From assembly GCF_013003985.1 (NCBI RefSeq), contig NZ_CP053073.1, positions 744,001 through 808,000 of the forward strand: DNA of 64,000 bases. The letters run 5' to 3'. The position numbers were made by a program, and so were the translations under genes. Position 1 is the stretch's first letter; the number at the start of each line of letters is the position of its first letter. This DNA comes from Usitatibacter palustris (lineage in GTDB: Bacteria; Pseudomonadota; Gammaproteobacteria; Burkholderiales; Usitatibacteraceae). This document shows, in pieces, positions 63,053 through 64,000 of this stretch. The notes beneath the pieces were generated by a model. The model was not told where the DNA came from and searched no databases. It saw only the letters and a list, made by a program, of their open reading frames with translations.

Positions 63053-63759
63053 GACGCTTGCGGTTCCACGGGCGGCGGCCGCGCCGCTTCGCGCAGGTCG
63101 GCGATCAAGTCATCGAGCATCGCTTCGCCCGCTTCGAGGCTCTCGTCGTAGCGGCCGCGGATGCTGCGCAGCGTGGCCGAGAGCTTGTCGGGATCGACGC
63201 GCGCGTGCATCGCGGCGAGGTCGGCTTCGATGCGGCTGCGGCGCGCTTCGAGCTGCGTGGTGCGCACCTTGTGCAGGGCCGCGGCGAGCTCCGCATCGCG
63301 GCGGCGGCCGAAGACGAAGATCATCACCAGCCCGCCGACCGTGAACGGCGTGATGAAGGTCGCCGGGAAATCGAAATAGGTGCGCCAGGTGGGAAACGTG
63401 CTGCAGAAGGGCAGCTGCACCGTGGCGTAGACCCAGTACATCGTGTTGGGCGAGACCGCGCAGCGCACCTGCACGGCGAGCAGCACGCCCAGCGCGAGTG
63501 CGCCCGCCAGGAACCAGCGGCGGTGACGCATGCCGCGCGTGAGCCCGTCGGTCATCGCCACGGCGAGGTACACCGGGAAATAGCTGAGGAGGTTGCGCTG
63601 CAGGAGCGACAGCAGGTACTCCGCGTGCTCCGCGAACGTGTGGTCCTTGTCGACGAGCAGCACGCCCGACCACGACCACGCCGACAGGGCCGCGGCGAAC
63701 AGGAAGAAGGCGGCCACGCCTTTCCAGCTGAACGACTCGAGCATGCGCGACATCATCAT
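63049..63759 (-). CDS. LytS-like membrane protein with degenerate histidine-kinase helix
   Basis: A 236-residue protein with several membrane segments, followed by a helical part resembling a LytS-type His_kinase domain (RRSRIEADLAAMHARVDPDKL). Where active kinases have INPHFLFNTL with the phospho-acceptor histidine, this one has VDPDKLSATL, so the histidine is an aspartate. No ATPase domain follows. It is probably a non-catalytic sensor or adaptor rather than a kinase. It lies between a true kinase tail and the LytTR regulator, with 4-base overlaps on both sides. Confidence 0.75.
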   Translation of the reverse strand: MMMSRMLESFSWKGVAAFFLFAAALSAWSWSGVLLVDKDHTFAEHAEYLLSLLQRNLLSYFPVYLAVAMTDGLTRGMRHRRWFLAGALALGVLLAVQVRCAVSPNTMYWVYATVQLPFCSTFPTWRTYFDFPATFITPFTVGGLVMIFVFGRRRDAELAAALHKVRTTQLEARRSRIEADLAAMHARVDPDKLSATLRSIRGRYDESLEAGEAMLDDLIADLREAARPPPVEPQAS

Positions 63760-64000
63760 CGCGGAATCTCGATCGCGGCGACCACGCCGTGGGGGAAGTT
63801 GGGCTCGATCACCAGCCGTGCGCCGGCCCCGAACAACGCGGCGAGGCGGGCGCGCACGTTCGCGAGCCCCATGCCGCTGCCCGCGGCCTGTCGCAATCCC
63901 GCACCGGTGTCGCGCACCTCGATGCGCAGGAGCCGGTCGTCGGCGGTGGCGCGGATACCGATGGCCCCGCCTTCGAGCTGCGGGGCGATGCCGTGCTTGA
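63756..64000 (-). CDS. sensor histidine kinase, C-terminal end only (partial)
   Basis: The window holds the last 81 codons, the gene entering from beyond base 64000. The HATPase domain is visible: H-G-I-A-P (end of the N-box region), VRDTGAGL as the G1 box, GSGMGLANVRARLAALFG as the G2 box, and the final beta strand VVAAIEIPR. This pattern is typical of LytS/YpdA-type histidine kinases. Its TGA overlaps the next gene's ATG. It presumably phosphorylates the LytTR regulator two genes downstream. Confidence 0.85.
   Translation of the reverse strand, partial: KHGIAPQLEGGAIGIRATADDRLLRIEVRDTGAGLRQAAGSGMGLANVRARLAALFGAGARLVIEPNFPHGVVAAIEIPR

Overview
The window is a stretch of ordinary chromosome from a high-GC proteobacterium, most likely a betaproteobacterium. 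The support is gene content and order: trxA next to rho, purM-purN, hda followed by a HAD phosphatase, pcnB, folK, a deoxynucleoside kinase and panBCD, a RadC/CoaBC/Dut block next to rpmB-rpmG, YceH, GcvA-type LysR and PhoX. I cannot fix the genus. Coding density is very high. Many genes overlap by 4 nt (ATGA, GTGA or TTGA) and several start with GTG or TTG. No gene-free stretch reaches 300 bases. I see no tRNA, rRNA, CRISPR array, prophage or insertion sequence.

Layout. 1-3802: glycolate oxidase cluster (tail of a second GlcD-like protein, then glcD, glcE, glcF). 3787-9160: membrane glycosyltransferase, L31 type B, an unknown protein, rho, trxA, ferredoxin fdxA and a small secreted protein. 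9319-13546: a signalling module of PAS-GAF-PAS histidine kinase, single-domain receiver and REC-GGDEF-EAL protein. 13548-15892: short-form bd oxidase (cydA-cydB). 15959-23164: AddB/AddA-like repair nuclease-helicase pair, a methyltransferase and a membrane protein. 23168-30928: ABC exporter, MAPEG protein, two alpha/beta hydrolases, yceH, small proteins, a GcvA-type LysR regulator and srkA. 30985-38975: small membrane proteins, lipoproteins, a GntR regulator with an orphan TRAP binding protein, an ArsR/AHSA1 pair, cbiX, dut and coaBC. 39006-44626: radC, rpmB-rpmG, a periplasmic binding protein paired with a chemoreceptor, a GyrI-like protein and a fatty acid desaturase. 44744-51209 (minus strand): purM-purN-DUF3108-rsmB-mscS and nadA. 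51324-57307 (plus strand): hda to panD. 57309-62248: dienelactone hydrolase-like protein, DapA-like and RraA-like enzymes, Tat-exported PhoX. 62303-64000 (minus strand): LytS/LytTR-type signalling genes, cut by the window edge.

How the genes fit together. Housekeeping blocks (CoA and pantothenate synthesis, purine and NAD synthesis, ribosomal proteins, nucleotide hygiene, replication control) alternate with environmental sensing and redox genes. The least explained elements are: a perfect palindrome with 50-bp arms between the deoxynucleoside kinase and panB, carrying two inverted DnaA-box matches; a recurring AAAAGGGGACAGTCCCC palindrome; a hydrolase with no usable start codon directly behind a 56-residue gene on the same strand; a LytS-like protein whose phospho-acceptor histidine region is degenerate; an SBP-MCP pair; and three GTCWGACAAC sites around gntR and the TRAP gene. 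I found no convincing new defence or mobile system.
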